Below are positions 1 to 8,139 of a stretch of 64,000 bases of DNA, one piece after another. The stretch's first letter is position 1; each line of letters starts with the position of its first letter. The stretch comes from Indiicoccus explosivorum. Lineage in GTDB: Bacteria; Bacillota; Bacilli; Bacillales_A; Planococcaceae. The notes under the pieces were generated by a model. It did not search any database. It was not told the DNA's origin and saw only the letters and a list, made by a program, of their open reading frames with translations. Both the position numbers and the translations under genes were made by a program. Where the stretch lies: assembly GCF_002167005.1 (NCBI RefSeq), contig NZ_NHTN01000015.1, forward strand, positions 1 through 64,000, in the 5' to 3' direction.

Positions 1-84
1 ATTTCGACTCTGCGGCGCCGTATTTCGACTCTGCGGGGCTGTATTTCGACTCTGGAGCACCGCATTTCGACTCTGCGGCACCCT
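1..84. repeat. 21-bp tandem repeat, four copies plus a decayed fifth
   Basis: Four consecutive 21-bp units start at 1, 22, 43 and 64. Each begins ATTTCGACTCTG and ends in a variable GC-rich half. A decayed fifth unit (ATCCCAACTCT) begins at 85. The array may extend left of the window. It lies just beyond the ispH terminator and encodes nothing recognisable. Period and core (TTCgACT) resemble the other 21-bp array at 27256-27370. Confidence 0.85.
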
Positions 85-101
85 ATCCCAACTCTTCCCC
101 C

Positions 102-134
102 AAAAACAAAAAGCGGCACATCAGCTGTGCCGCT
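102..134 (-). terminator. Rho-independent terminator of ispH
   Basis: A 9-bp perfect stem (AGCGGCACA / TGTGCCGCT) with a 5-nt loop lies just past the ispH stop. On the minus strand it is followed by a T-rich run (TTTTTGTTTTTG). Confidence 0.85.
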
Positions 135-141
135 CTTCTGC

Positions 142-1119
142 TTAATTCGACGGATACGGTTCAATCCGCTCCACCGGTTTCGGTTTTTTGATTTTCGGGA
201 GAATCTTATCAAGCGTGACTGTCCGCTCCAGGCTATGTGTCGCCGGATCTTCGGGATCATATTGATCGAGGAACTTCAGCAGCTCCTTCACGATCGGCGT
301 CGGTGTCGATGCGCCCGCTGTGACGCCGACGGTCTCCACGCCGTCAAGCCATTCGAGCTTGAGCTGGGACAGATCGGTGATGCGGTACGCCGGTGTGCCG
401 GCGATATCCTGGGATACTTGGGCAAGGCGGTTCGAGTTGTTGCTCATTGGGTCACCGACCACAAGCAGGAGGTCTGCATCACCGGCCTGCTCTGCGACGG
501 CTTCCTGGCGCACTTGTGTCGCCAGGCAGATCTCTTCGTGCACTTCGGCCTGCGGGAAGCGTTCCTGCAGGCGCTCCATCAAGTTCTTGACGTCCCACTG
601 GCTCATCGTCGTCTGATTCGTGATGGTGATTTTGCTGTTCGACAAATCCAGCGCTTCCGCGTCTTCCATCGTCTGGACGAGGTGGACTTTGCCGGGTGCG
701 ATGCCCATGGCGCCTTCCGGTTCCGGATGGCCTTTCTTGCCGATGTAGATGATATCGAAACCTTCCGCCGTCTTCTCACGGATCAGGTCATGGGTGACGG
801 TGACATCCGGACACGTGGCATCGATGGAAACAAGCCCTTTTTTGCGGGCCAGTTCCCGCACTTGCGGGGAAACGCCATGTGCGGTGAAAATGACAGTGCC
901 GCTTTCCACTTTATTGAGAATATCGAGGCGGTTTTCACCATCCAAAGTGATGATGCCGTCCTGTTCGAATGCGTCTGTGACGTGTTTATTGTGTACGATC
1001 ATGCCGAGAATGTAAATCGGCCGGGGGAGGTTCGGGTCCATGGCCGCGTTCTTTGCGATCACCATCGCGTCCACGACTCCGTAGCAGTAGCCCCTTGGCG
1101 ATATTTTCATTACTTTCAC
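142..1119 (-). CDS. ispH: 4-hydroxy-3-methylbut-2-enyl diphosphate reductase IspH (LytB)
   Basis: Last enzyme of the MEP isoprenoid pathway; it reduces HMBPP to IPP and DMAPP with an Fe-S cluster. The 325-aa product has the three conserved cluster cysteines C12 (RGYCYGV), C103 (DATCPD) and C198 (EEICLATQ), plus the active-site histidines in IVHNKHV and TAHGV. The start is a GTG with AAAGGAG on the minus strand about 9 nt upstream. It is monocistronic, with its own promoter and terminator. The neighbour cshB matches the B. subtilis yqfP-yqfR order. Confidence 0.97.
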   Translation of the reverse strand: MKVMKISPRGYCYGVVDAMVIAKNAAMDPNLPRPIYILGMIVHNKHVTDAFEQDGIITLDGENRLDILNKVESGTVIFTAHGVSPQVRELARKKGLVSIDATCPDVTVTHDLIREKTAEGFDIIYIGKKGHPEPEGAMGIAPGKVHLVQTMEDAEALDLSNSKITITNQTTMSQWDVKNLMERLQERFPQAEVHEEICLATQVRQEAVAEQAGDADLLLVVGDPMSNNSNRLAQVSQDIAGTPAYRITDLSQLKLEWLDGVETVGVTAGASTPTPIVKELLKFLDQYDPEDPATHSLERTVTLDKILPKIKKPKPVERIEPYPSN

Positions 1120-1151
1120 GAATCGGCACTCCTTTCAAGAACGATACCTTC

Positions 1152-1180
1152 ATTATAACGGACGCATCGGCCTATGACAA
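1152..1180 (-). promoter_or_regulatory. Predicted sigma-A promoter of ispH
   Basis: On the minus strand, a -35 TTGTCA (1175-1180) and a perfect -10 TATAAT (1152-1157) are 17 bp apart, about 33 bp upstream of the ispH GTG start. Confidence 0.7.
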
Positions 1181-1248
1181 AAGTTCAGACAGAAAAAGGG
1201 GCACTTTTCGTGTTACAATAAAACAAGCTAAGGAGGGAAACGATTCCC

Positions 1249-2544
1249 ATGACAACTTTTCAAGACTATTCACTGAAACCATTCCTGAAAGAGGCGATCG
1301 GCAGACTAGGCTTCCATGAGCCGACGCCGATTCAGAAAGAGATCATGCCGCTCATTTTAAAAGGCAAAAGCGCAATCGGACAGTCCCATACCGGTACCGG
1401 AAAGACGCACAGTTTCCTGATTCCGATCACTGAACGGATCGACGAGTCCCGGCAGGATGTCCAGGCGGTGATCTGTACACCGACCCGCGAACTCGGCACG
1501 CAGCTTTACAACGAGCTGCAGAAGCTGACCGAAGGCACCGAGATCACTTCGAAGCTTCTGATCGGCGGTACCGACAAGCAGCGAGCGATCGATAAACTGA
1601 AGACGCAGCCCCACATCGTCATCGGCACACCCGGGCGGCTGAAGGACCTCGTCAATGAACAGGCGCTCCTTGTCCATACGGCGGAAATCCTCGTCATCGA
1701 TGAAGCGGACCTCGCATTCGATATGGGGTTCATCGAAGAAATCGACCAGGTGGCGGGCCGCATGCCGGAGTCTCTTGAAATGTACGTATTTTCCGCGACG
1801 ATTCCGGAAAAACTGAAACCGTTCCTGAAGAAGTACATGTCTTCTCCTGTCCACATCAACATGGGCGACAAGCGGCCGACGGCGGAAGGGCTGGATTTTT
1901 ATCTCGTACCGGTCCGCAGCAAGCAGAAACTTGTACGCCTCCAGGAAGTGATGAGCACCTTGAATCCATACCTCGCCATCATCTTCACGAACACAAAACA
2001 GACAGCGGAAACCGTGGCGAATGGTCTTGCGCAGGCCGGCATCCGCGTCGGCCGAATCCACGGCGATCTCACGCCGCGCGAGCGGACGAAAATGATGAAA
2101 CAGGTGCGCGATCTGGAATTCCAGTACATCGTCGCGACCGATTTGGCGGCCCGCGGAATCGACATTCCGGGTGTCAGCCATGTCATCAATTATGAAATTC
2201 CGGAAGATCTCGAATTTTTTATTCACCGGGTCGGCCGTACTGCCCGCGCGGGGAATAAAGGACTGGCTATCACGCTGTACAATCCGGAGGACGAGGATGC
2301 GCTTGTGAAGGTCGAGAAAATGGGCATCCCGTTCCAGCGTAAGGACATCAAAGACGGCGAATTCGTCGACCTGAAAGAGCGCCACAGCCGCAAGAACCGA
2401 CAGAAAACGCAGGATGAGGCCGATCTGAAAGCGAAATCGCTCGTCCGCAAACCGAAAAAAGTGAAACCGGGCTATAAGAAAAAGATGAACTACGAGCAAG
2501 AACAGATCAAAAAGCGGGAACGCCGCATCAACCGGAAGAAATAA
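1249..2544 (+). CDS. cshB: DEAD-box ATP-dependent RNA helicase CshB
   Basis: A 431-aa RNA helicase, expected to unwind RNA during cold adaptation, ribosome assembly or mRNA turnover. Helicase motifs are in order: Q motif (PTPIQ), Walker A-like SHTGTGKT (46-53), PTREL, TPGR, DEAD (151-154), SAT (182-184), and the motif VI region [10 protein letters not shown]. The C-terminal ~60 residues are strongly basic and lysine-rich, a likely RNA-binding tail. AAGGAGGG precedes the ATG. nfo follows 14 bp downstream, as in the B. subtilis yqfR-yqfS pair, which supports CshB over the paralogue CshA. Confidence 0.93.
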   Translation: MTTFQDYSLKPFLKEAIGRLGFHEPTPIQKEIMPLILKGKSAIGQSHTGTGKTHSFLIPITERIDESRQDVQAVICTPTRELGTQLYNELQKLTEGTEITSKLLIGGTDKQRAIDKLKTQPHIVIGTPGRLKDLVNEQALLVHTAEILVIDEADLAFDMGFIEEIDQVAGRMPESLEMYVFSATIPEKLKPFLKKYMSSPVHINMGDKRPTAEGLDFYLVPVRSKQKLVRLQEVMSTLNPYLAIIFTNTKQTAETVANGLAQAGIRVGRIHGDLTPRERTKMMKQVRDLEFQYIVATDLAARGIDIPGVSHVINYEIPEDLEFFIHRVGRTARAGNKGLAITLYNPEDEDALVKVEKMGIPFQRKDIKDGEFVDLKERHSRKNRQKTQDEADLKAKSLVRKPKKVKPGYKKKMNYEQEQIKKRERRINRKK

Positions 2545-2558
2545 AGGAGGATTCACCA

Positions 2559-3455
2559 TTGCTGTTAGGATCGCACGTATCCATGAGCGGAAAGAAAATG
2601 CTCCTCGCCGCAAGCGAGGAAGCGGCCTCGTACGGGGCTTCCACATTCATGATTTATACAGGGGCGCCGCAGAACACGCGACGCAAACCGATTGAAGAAC
2701 TGAACATCGAAGCGGGACAGGCACATATGGGCGACAATGGACTGTCCAATATCATCGTGCACGCGCCATACATCATCAATATCGGAAATTCCGTAAAACC
2801 GGAGACGTTCGCGCTCGGCGTGGAATTCCTTCAGAAGGAAATCCAGCGCACAGCAGCGCTCGGGGCAAAGCAGATCGTGCTTCATCCCGGCGCGCACGTC
2901 GGTGCAGGCGCGGACGTCGGCATCGCGAAAATCATCGAAGGGCTGGATGAAGTACTGGCTGAGGACTATCCGGTCAACATCGCACTGGAAACGATGGCTG
3001 GGAAAGGATCGGAGATCGGCCGGAGTTTCGATGAAATAGCGCGGATCATGGATGGGGTCAAGAATAACGAGCGGCTGTCGGTCTGTTTCGACACATGCCA
3101 CACGCATGACGCCGGCTATGATGTGAAAGAGGATTTCGACGGTGTCCTGAAAGAATTCGACCGCATCATCGGCATCGACCGGCTGCAGGTTTTGCATATC
3201 AACGACAGTAAAAACGTCCGCGGGGCGGCCAAAGACAGACACGAAAATATCGGATTCGGGGAAATCGGATTCGATGCGCTGCACGGCATCGTCCATCACC
3301 CGGATTTGATGCATGTGCCGAAGATTTTGGAAACCCCGTACGTCGGTTCCGACGCCAAGAATAAAAAACCGCCATACCAGCATGAAATCGACATGTTCCG
3401 TGCCGGCGCTTTTGCACCGGAAAAAATAGATGCACTCCGGACCCCTCAGGCATGA
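2559..3455 (+). CDS. nfo: Endonuclease IV (AP endonuclease)
   Basis: A 298-aa zinc-dependent apurinic/apyrimidinic endonuclease of base-excision repair, with a TIM-barrel fold. Metal and active-site signatures present are HAPY (H68), [44 protein letters not shown] and a late ETP. It starts at a TTG with AAAGGAGG 8 nt upstream. It is co-transcribed with cshB. The stop codon sits inside the terminator hairpin. Confidence 0.96.
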   Translation: MLLGSHVSMSGKKMLLAASEEAASYGASTFMIYTGAPQNTRRKPIEELNIEAGQAHMGDNGLSNIIVHAPYIINIGNSVKPETFALGVEFLQKEIQRTAALGAKQIVLHPGAHVGAGADVGIAKIIEGLDEVLAEDYPVNIALETMAGKGSEIGRSFDEIARIMDGVKNNERLSVCFDTCHTHDAGYDVKEDFDGVLKEFDRIIGIDRLQVLHINDSKNVRGAAKDRHENIGFGEIGFDALHGIVHHPDLMHVPKILETPYVGSDAKNKKPPYQHEIDMFRAGAFAPEKIDALRTPQA

Positions 3456-3464
3456 GGGGTCTTT
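3440..3464 (+). terminator. Terminator of cshB-nfo, overlapping the nfo stop
   Basis: The stem GACCCCTCA / TGAGGGGTC closes a 4-nt loop and is followed by CTTTTG. The nfo TGA is part of the descending stem. Confidence 0.75.
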
Positions 3465-3479
3465 TGTATGCCGGATTGA

Positions 3480-3507
3480 TTTACTTTTCTGTGTGCCGTG
3501 CTATACT
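3480..3507 (+). promoter_or_regulatory. Predicted promoter of the zinc uptake operon
   Basis: A -35-like TTTACT (3480-3485) and a -10 TATACT (3502-3507) have 16-bp spacing. The Zur box lies just downstream and overlaps the expected start point. Confidence 0.6.
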
Positions 3508-3520
3508 AATAGACGGATGT

Positions 3521-3541
3521 AAATCGTAATCATTCTGAATT
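3521..3541 (+). promoter_or_regulatory. Zur operator (Zur box)
   Basis: The sequence reads AAATCGTAAT-C-ATTCTGAATT. The left half is identical to the B. subtilis Zur half-site AAATCGTAAT, and the right half keeps 7 of 10 positions of its inverse. It sits between the znu promoter and znuC, and the operon encodes Zur itself. This implies zinc-dependent autorepression. Confidence 0.8.
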
Positions 3542-3579
3542 GGAGCGAATCACGTATGAAAATGGAAGGAGGCGGAAGC

Positions 3580-4344
3580 ATGGGTGCACCGCTCATCGAA
3601 ATGGAACACGTCAGTTTCCGCTATGAACAGACAAAAGCACTTGAAGATATTACGCTGACCGTGCGGAAAGGTGATTTCCTGGCAATACTCGGCCCGAACG
3701 GTTCGGGCAAATCCACGTTGCTCAAAATTCTTCTCGGGCTCATTAAACCCACAACAGGTACGGTCCGATTGTTCGGGAAAGACATCCGCCACTTCCGGGA
3801 ACGGGAGCGGATCGGTTATGTTTCTCAGAAAGCGAATTCGTTCAATTCCGGTTTTCCAGCGACTGTTGAAGAAGTGGTCAAAGGGGGACTGGCGAAAAAG
3901 ACTGGACTGTTCAGGCGGTTTCCGGAATCAGCGGAAGAGGACGTCACACGCGCCCTTAAGGCTGTCGGGATGGAAACTTCCCGGAAACGGCTGGTCGGGG
4001 AACTTTCCGGCGGCCAGCAGCAGCGGGTGTTCATCGCACGCGCGCTTGTCAGCCGGCCGGAAGTCCTCATTCTGGATGAACCGACCGTCGGTGTGGATAA
4101 ACAGAATGTCCAATCATTCTACGATATGCTGGATCGCTTGAATAAAGAGCAGGAGATCACGCTCATTCTGGTGACGCATGATGCCGAGATGGTATCCGAC
4201 CGGATCAGCCATGTCGCCTGCCTCAACCGGACGATGCATTTCCACGGATTCAAAAACGAAATGGAACGGATGAGTGCTGAGCAGCTCGAAGCCTGGTATG
4301 GCCATTCTGTTCGGAAAGTCCATCATGCGGGTGCGGTCCGATGA
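3580..4344 (+). CDS. znuC: Zinc ABC transporter ATP-binding protein ZnuC (ZurA)
   Basis: ATPase that drives high-affinity Zn(II) import with the ZnuB permease. It has Walker A GPNGSGKST, the ABC signature LSGGQQQR, Walker B LILDEPTVGVD and the switch histidine (LVTHD). The ATG at 3580 is preferred over an upstream in-frame ATG at 3556 because GGAAGGAGG lies 7 nt before it. This gives 254 aa. The end overlaps znuB by 4 bp (ATGA). The operon carries no substrate-binding protein gene, so a ZnuA/AdcA partner must be encoded elsewhere. Confidence 0.93.
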   Translation: MGAPLIEMEHVSFRYEQTKALEDITLTVRKGDFLAILGPNGSGKSTLLKILLGLIKPTTGTVRLFGKDIRHFRERERIGYVSQKANSFNSGFPATVEEVVKGGLAKKTGLFRRFPESAEEDVTRALKAVGMETSRKRLVGELSGGQQQRVFIARALVSRPEVLILDEPTVGVDKQNVQSFYDMLDRLNKEQEITLILVTHDAEMVSDRISHVACLNRTMHFHGFKNEMERMSAEQLEAWYGHSVRKVHHAGAVR

Positions 4345-5195
4345 TCGAAGCCATTTTAACGTATGATTTCCTGCAGAACGCCTTCGCCGCTGGTCTCATC
4401 ATCGGTGTGATCGCGCCGCTCCTCGGTGTGTTCATCGTCGTGAGGCGCCTGTCACTGATCGCCGACGCGCTCAGCCATGTGACACTCGCAGGAATCGCGG
4501 GCAGCCTGTTCCTGAGCCAGAGCGTGGCGGCGCTCGCAGCGTTGAACCCGCTTTATCTCGGGATCGCCGCTTCCGTCGCCGGTTCAGTGATGATCGAGCG
4601 GCTCCGCCGCCTCTATAAGCATTATGAAGAACTTGCGATTCCGATCATTTTATCCGCGGGCATCGGATTCGGCGCGATCTTCATTTCACTCGCGCAAGGA
4701 TTCCAGACCGACCTTTTCGGCTACTTGTTCGGTTCGGTTTCGGCCGTCAGCCGGCAGGATTTGTGGATCGTCACCGCCATCGCCGGGGTGGTCGTCTTGT
4801 TTATTCTCCTGTTTTATAAGGAACTGTTTGTCCTGTCATTCGATGAAGAATTCGCGAAAGCCTCCGGTTTGCCGTCGAGATGGATCCATTTCCTTTTTAT
4901 GATCGTCACCGCCCTCGTCATCGCCGGGTCGATGCGCATCGTCGGCATTCTGCTCGTGTCTTCGCTGATGACGCTTCCTGTGGCCGCGGCGATGCGGATT
5001 TCAGGAAGCTTCAAAGGGACGATCCTCTGGTCGGTCCTGTTCGGGGAATTTTCTGTCCTGGCAGGGCTCGTCATGGCCTTTTATTTCAATCTGGCGCCGG
5101 GCGGGACCATCGTCGTCACGTCAATCGTCGTCTTGCTGCTTGTCATTGCCTTCAGCAAATCAGTCCGTACCAAAACAAATGAGGTGGTAACATGA
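4341..5195 (+). CDS. znuB: Zinc ABC transporter permease ZnuB (ZurM)
   Basis: A 284-aa integral membrane permease of the ABC-3 (metal) family, mostly hydrophobic with about eight or nine predicted membrane segments. The conserved metal-permease sequence around ADALSHVTLAGIAG lies near residue 50. It starts inside the znuC stop (ATGA overlap) and ends with the same type of overlap into zur. The three proteins are therefore probably translationally coupled. Confidence 0.93.
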   Translation: MIEAILTYDFLQNAFAAGLIIGVIAPLLGVFIVVRRLSLIADALSHVTLAGIAGSLFLSQSVAALAALNPLYLGIAASVAGSVMIERLRRLYKHYEELAIPIILSAGIGFGAIFISLAQGFQTDLFGYLFGSVSAVSRQDLWIVTAIAGVVVLFILLFYKELFVLSFDEEFAKASGLPSRWIHFLFMIVTALVIAGSMRIVGILLVSSLMTLPVAAAMRISGSFKGTILWSVLFGEFSVLAGLVMAFYFNLAPGGTIVVTSIVVLLLVIAFSKSVRTKTNEVVT

Positions 5196-5602
5196 ATCTG
5201 GAAAAGGCATGGAAGCTTCTCAAAAACAATGGATTCAAAGAAACCGAGAAGCGGGATCGCATCCTCCGTCAGTTCAGCGGCAATGATAAGTACCTGACTG
5301 CCCGGGATCTGCTCGATGTGCTGCAGAAGGATTATCCGGGCATCAGTTATGACACGGTCTATCGGAATTTGGCGACATTCACAGGACTCGGCATTTTGGA
5401 AGAGACCGAACTCTCAGGTGAACGCCATTTCCGGATGCAGTGCGAGAGCGCAGAGCATCACCATCACTTCATCTGCACGGACTGCGGCAAAGCGAAGGAA
5501 ATTTTGCTTTGCCCGATGGAAATGCTGACAGAGTCGCTTCCGGCGTATAAAGTGGAAAGCCACAAATTCGAAATATACGGCACCTGTCCGGAATGCCAAT
5601 AA
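5192..5602 (+). CDS. zur: Zinc-responsive Fur-family repressor Zur
   Basis: A 136-aa Fur-family metalloregulator. An N-terminal winged helix (TARDLLDVLQ, ISYDTVYRNLATF) is followed by the metal-binding HHHH at 89-92 and two structural CxxC pairs, C95/C98 and C132/C135. It is the third gene of the zinc import operon, and a Zur box lies in that operon's promoter. This favours Zur over Fur or PerR and implies negative feedback. Confidence 0.93.
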   Translation: MNLEKAWKLLKNNGFKETEKRDRILRQFSGNDKYLTARDLLDVLQKDYPGISYDTVYRNLATFTGLGILEETELSGERHFRMQCESAEHHHHFICTDCGKAKEILLCPMEMLTESLPAYKVESHKFEIYGTCPECQ

Positions 5603-5610
5603 AAACAAAG

Positions 5611-5646
5611 AAAAAGCGTGGACGGCTCCGGCCGTTCACGCTTTTT
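5611..5646. terminator. Bidirectional terminator between zur and yqfW
   Basis: A near-perfect hairpin (AGCGTGGACGGC / GCCGTTCACGCT) is flanked by AAAAA on the left and TTTTT on the right. It can end transcription from both convergent operons. It overlaps the last codons of yqfW. Confidence 0.85.
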
Positions 5647-6214
5647 GTGTGGCAAATTCATTTTTGACCCAGTCTTCCGCTTCCAGCCAGTTCTTCACCC
5701 GGATGACGCCATCCGGAATGGATTCCCGGTTATAAGGCGTATCGAACAGCAGCACCGGGATGCCGAGTTCTTCGTGGATGCCGACAGCGTTGTCGTGCTT
5801 GTCCTCAAAAAACAAATCCACGTTATGGCGGCGCGCCGCCTCGATTTTATGGTGGGTGCCGATCAGTTCGATATGATCATAATGGATGGCCTGCTCGGCG
5901 AACCAGCCGGAGGTCACGTCCATGACGTCGTCGGCACGGGCCGAGATGTAGTAAAGTTCATACCGGTCCTTCCACTTGTCCAGCACTTGCTTGGCGTAGT
6001 CGGAAACCGGGGAAGAGGCGTAGATCTTCGCCTCCGCCGTATGGTACCATCGGTAAAACTCGCCTGGCTGGAGATGGGGAAGGGCGGCTGTCAGATCATA
6101 TTCCTTAATATCATCGAGCGTCAGTGCGGTGCCGAACTGCTCATTGATATGAGGAATGAGGGAAGTCGGGCACGTCACCGTCCCGTCAATATCGATACCG
6201 AAGCGGTATTTCAT
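5636..6214 (-). CDS. yqfW: YqfW-like 5'-nucleotidase / HAD-superfamily phosphatase
   Basis: A HAD-type phosphohydrolase of the 5'(3')-nucleotidase (NT5C) type. Motif I is FGIDIDGTVT at the N-terminus, with the nucleophile and acid aspartates D8 and D10. FFEDKHDNA is the likely motif IV region. The substrate is unknown. It lies directly downstream of ispG on the same strand. The ATG at 6214 is used here, but TTG (6229) and GTG (6223) are in-frame alternatives and no clear ribosome site separates them. The TTG would abut the ispG stop. Confidence 0.8.
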   Translation of the reverse strand: MKYRFGIDIDGTVTCPTSLIPHINEQFGTALTLDDIKEYDLTAALPHLQPGEFYRWYHTAEAKIYASSPVSDYAKQVLDKWKDRYELYYISARADDVMDVTSGWFAEQAIHYDHIELIGTHHKIEAARRHNVDLFFEDKHDNAVGIHEELGIPVLLFDTPYNRESIPDGVIRVKNWLEAEDWVKNEFATQKA

Positions 6215-6229
6215 CGCGATCACAACCAA

Positions 6230-7351
6230 TCAGACATTTTGTTTGTCAGCTTCCTGCTTCTCAAGCTCCTGCTGCTCGAAGTATTCCTTCGCAAGCTTGT
6301 CGATTTCAACTTTCAGTTCTTCGACCATCGTTTCTTCAGGGACTTTCCGGACGGTTTTCCCTTTCATGAAGAGGAGGCCTTCACCGCGTGCACCGGCAAT
6401 GCCGATGTCCGCTTCCCGCGCTTCGCCGGGTCCGTTGACCGCACAGCCGAGTACCGCGACTTTAAGCGGCGCCTTGATGGTCGAAATGTATTCTTCCACT
6501 TCGTTCGCGATTTTGATGAGGTCGATTTCGATTCGTCCGCATGTCGGGCAGGAGATCAGTGTGGCGGCATTGGATGAAAGGCCGAATACTTTCAGCAGTT
6601 CACGCGCCACCTTCACTTCCTCGACCGGATCGGCGCTGAGCGAAATCCGCATCGTGTTGCCGATGCCCATACTCAGGAGAGCCCCAAGCCCCGCAGAGCT
6701 TTTGACGGTTCCGGAGAACAGCGTGCCTGATTCCGTGATCCCGAGATGGAGCGGATAGTCGAAAGCCTGCGCGGCTTTTGTATAGGCTTCAATCGCGAGT
6801 TTCACGTCGGATGCTTTCATGGATACGATAATATCGTGAAAATCGAGGTCTTCCAGGATTTTAATGTGGTGGAGTGCACTCTCGACCATTCCATCAGCCG
6901 TCGGATAGCCATACTTTTTGAGGATATGGCGTTCGAGTGAGCCGGCGTTGACGCCGATGCGGATCGGAATGCCTTTCGCTTTCGCCGCATTGACGACCGC
7001 TTCCACTTTCTCGCGGCGGCCGATATTCCCCGGATTGATCCGGATCTTATCCGCGCCGTTCTCGATCGCTTTCAAGGCAAGCTTATAATCGAAATGGATA
7101 TCGACGACAAGCGGAATATTGATGCGCTTTTTGATCTCGCCGATCGCGTCGGCAGCGCGTTCATCCGGACATGCCACGCGGACGACCTGGCAGCCCGCTT
7201 CCTCCAGCCGCTTGATCTCCGCGACGGTCGCTTCCACGTCATGCGTTTTCGTCGTCGTCATGCTTTGGATGACGAGTTCGTCGCTTCCTCCGATCGTCAG
7301 ATCTCCGACTTTTACAGGACGCGTATTTGAACGGTGAATAATTCCACTCAT
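6230..7351 (-). CDS. ispG: 4-hydroxy-3-methylbut-2-en-1-yl diphosphate synthase IspG (GcpE)
   Basis: Penultimate MEP-pathway enzyme; it converts MEcPP to HMBPP with a 4Fe-4S cluster. The 373-aa protein has a TIM-barrel N-terminal part ([16 protein letters not shown]) and C-terminal cluster cysteines in SCPTCGR and [10 protein letters not shown]. The ATG at 7351 is chosen over an in-frame start 24 nt upstream because AAAGGAGAGA precedes it by about 8 nt. yqfW follows immediately. Together with ispH, dxs and ispA this is the fourth isoprenoid gene in the window. Confidence 0.96.
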   Translation of the reverse strand: MSGIIHRSNTRPVKVGDLTIGGSDELVIQSMTTTKTHDVEATVAEIKRLEEAGCQVVRVACPDERAADAIGEIKKRINIPLVVDIHFDYKLALKAIENGADKIRINPGNIGRREKVEAVVNAAKAKGIPIRIGVNAGSLERHILKKYGYPTADGMVESALHHIKILEDLDFHDIIVSMKASDVKLAIEAYTKAAQAFDYPLHLGITESGTLFSGTVKSSAGLGALLSMGIGNTMRISLSADPVEEVKVARELLKVFGLSSNAATLISCPTCGRIEIDLIKIANEVEEYISTIKAPLKVAVLGCAVNGPGEAREADIGIAGARGEGLLFMKGKTVRKVPEETMVEELKVEIDKLAKEYFEQQELEKQEADKQNV

Positions 7352-7395
7352 GAACAACTCTCTCCTTTTCATCAATAAAACCGATGCTAGACTTC

Positions 7396-7425
7396 ATTTT
7401 ATCAGTCAATCATTCAAAAATACAA
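7396..7425 (-). promoter_or_regulatory. Predicted promoter of ispG-yqfW
   Basis: On the minus strand, TTGTAT (7420-7425) and TAAAAT (7396-7401) are spaced 18 bp apart and lie about 45 bp upstream of the ispG start. Confidence 0.55.
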
Positions 7426-7434
7426 GGAAACGGT

Positions 7435-7962
7435 TCACCGCACAGGGGATGAAGCAGGGGGGCCAGGCGGCATTTTCGGATAAAAAGACGCATCTTGCCA
7501 TAAAAGCCATAAGGTGAGCAAAACCATGGCAGCCGACGCCCAAAACCCGAATCCGGCCAGATCGAGCAGGACGGACAGCAAAGTAGGGCCGGTCACAGCG
7601 AGCGATGCGGTCCGCCACACATGCCGGTATTCCCCTTTTCTCCTCCTTGCTTTCAAAAAGCCGAGGCCGAACAGCGCGAAAATGCTGATTTTGGCGAAGT
7701 GGTAGACAGTCGTCGTCACAAACAGCATGAACAGTGCGAAAGGATAAAGGAGCCACCCGATACCGCTGGTGAATTCGGCATACCCTTCCATTCCTGACCC
7801 CGCACGGGACAGACCGCCGACCAGTCCGATAAAAGCGGCGGCGGTCAGTATGGCGATGAACAGGAAGACGAACTTCAGCACCTTCCCGATCGGCAGGACG
7901 CGGGCGGCCGCCTGTTTTTTCGGTTCCTTCAGTGCGGCTTTGAATAACTGATACATGGTCAT
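7435..7962 (-). CDS. Membrane protein, possibly DUF1189 family
   Basis: A 175-aa protein with about four hydrophobic segments and a positively charged N-terminus (MTMYQLFKAALKEPKKQ). This layout resembles DUF1189 proteins such as YqgB, which lies in the corresponding B. subtilis region, but the match is from memory and weak. The ATG at 7962 follows AGAAAGGAA by 7 nt. An in-frame ATG at 7989 is less well placed. No catalytic motif is visible and the function is unknown. Confidence 0.6.
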   Translation of the reverse strand: MTMYQLFKAALKEPKKQAAARVLPIGKVLKFVFLFIAILTAAAFIGLVGGLSRAGSGMEGYAEFTSGIGWLLYPFALFMLFVTTTVYHFAKISIFALFGLGFLKARRRKGEYRHVWRTASLAVTGPTLLSVLLDLAGFGFWASAAMVLLTLWLLWQDASFYPKMPPGPPASSPVR

Positions 7963-8059
7963 AGGGATCGTTCCTTTCTCTGCTTCCATAGTAGCACTGC
8001 GATTATAATCAATGAAAGAAAACCGATTGTTAAGAGATTGTAAATTTTAAATAAAGGTA

Positions 8060-8089
8060 TTTACAATAACAACGCGAATTCTTCATAAT
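8060..8089 (+). promoter_or_regulatory. Predicted promoter of the Na/Pi symporter gene
   Basis: TTTACA (8060-8065) and CATAAT (8084-8089) with 18-bp spacing lie in an AT-rich stretch 50 bp upstream of the GTG start. Confidence 0.5.
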
Positions 8090-8139
8090 AGACGAAGTGT
8101 GAAAATGATACTGAACCAATTAGGAGTTGAATTTGCATC

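Noticed and set aside
1357-2646. A 429-codon minus-strand frame opposite cshB
   Set aside because: Fully antisense to a clear DEAD-box helicase, spans the cshB-nfo junction, and has no recognisable domain.
5618-6577. A 319-codon plus-strand frame over yqfW and ispG
   Set aside because: Antisense to two genes with clear motifs; no ribosome site and no homology recognised.
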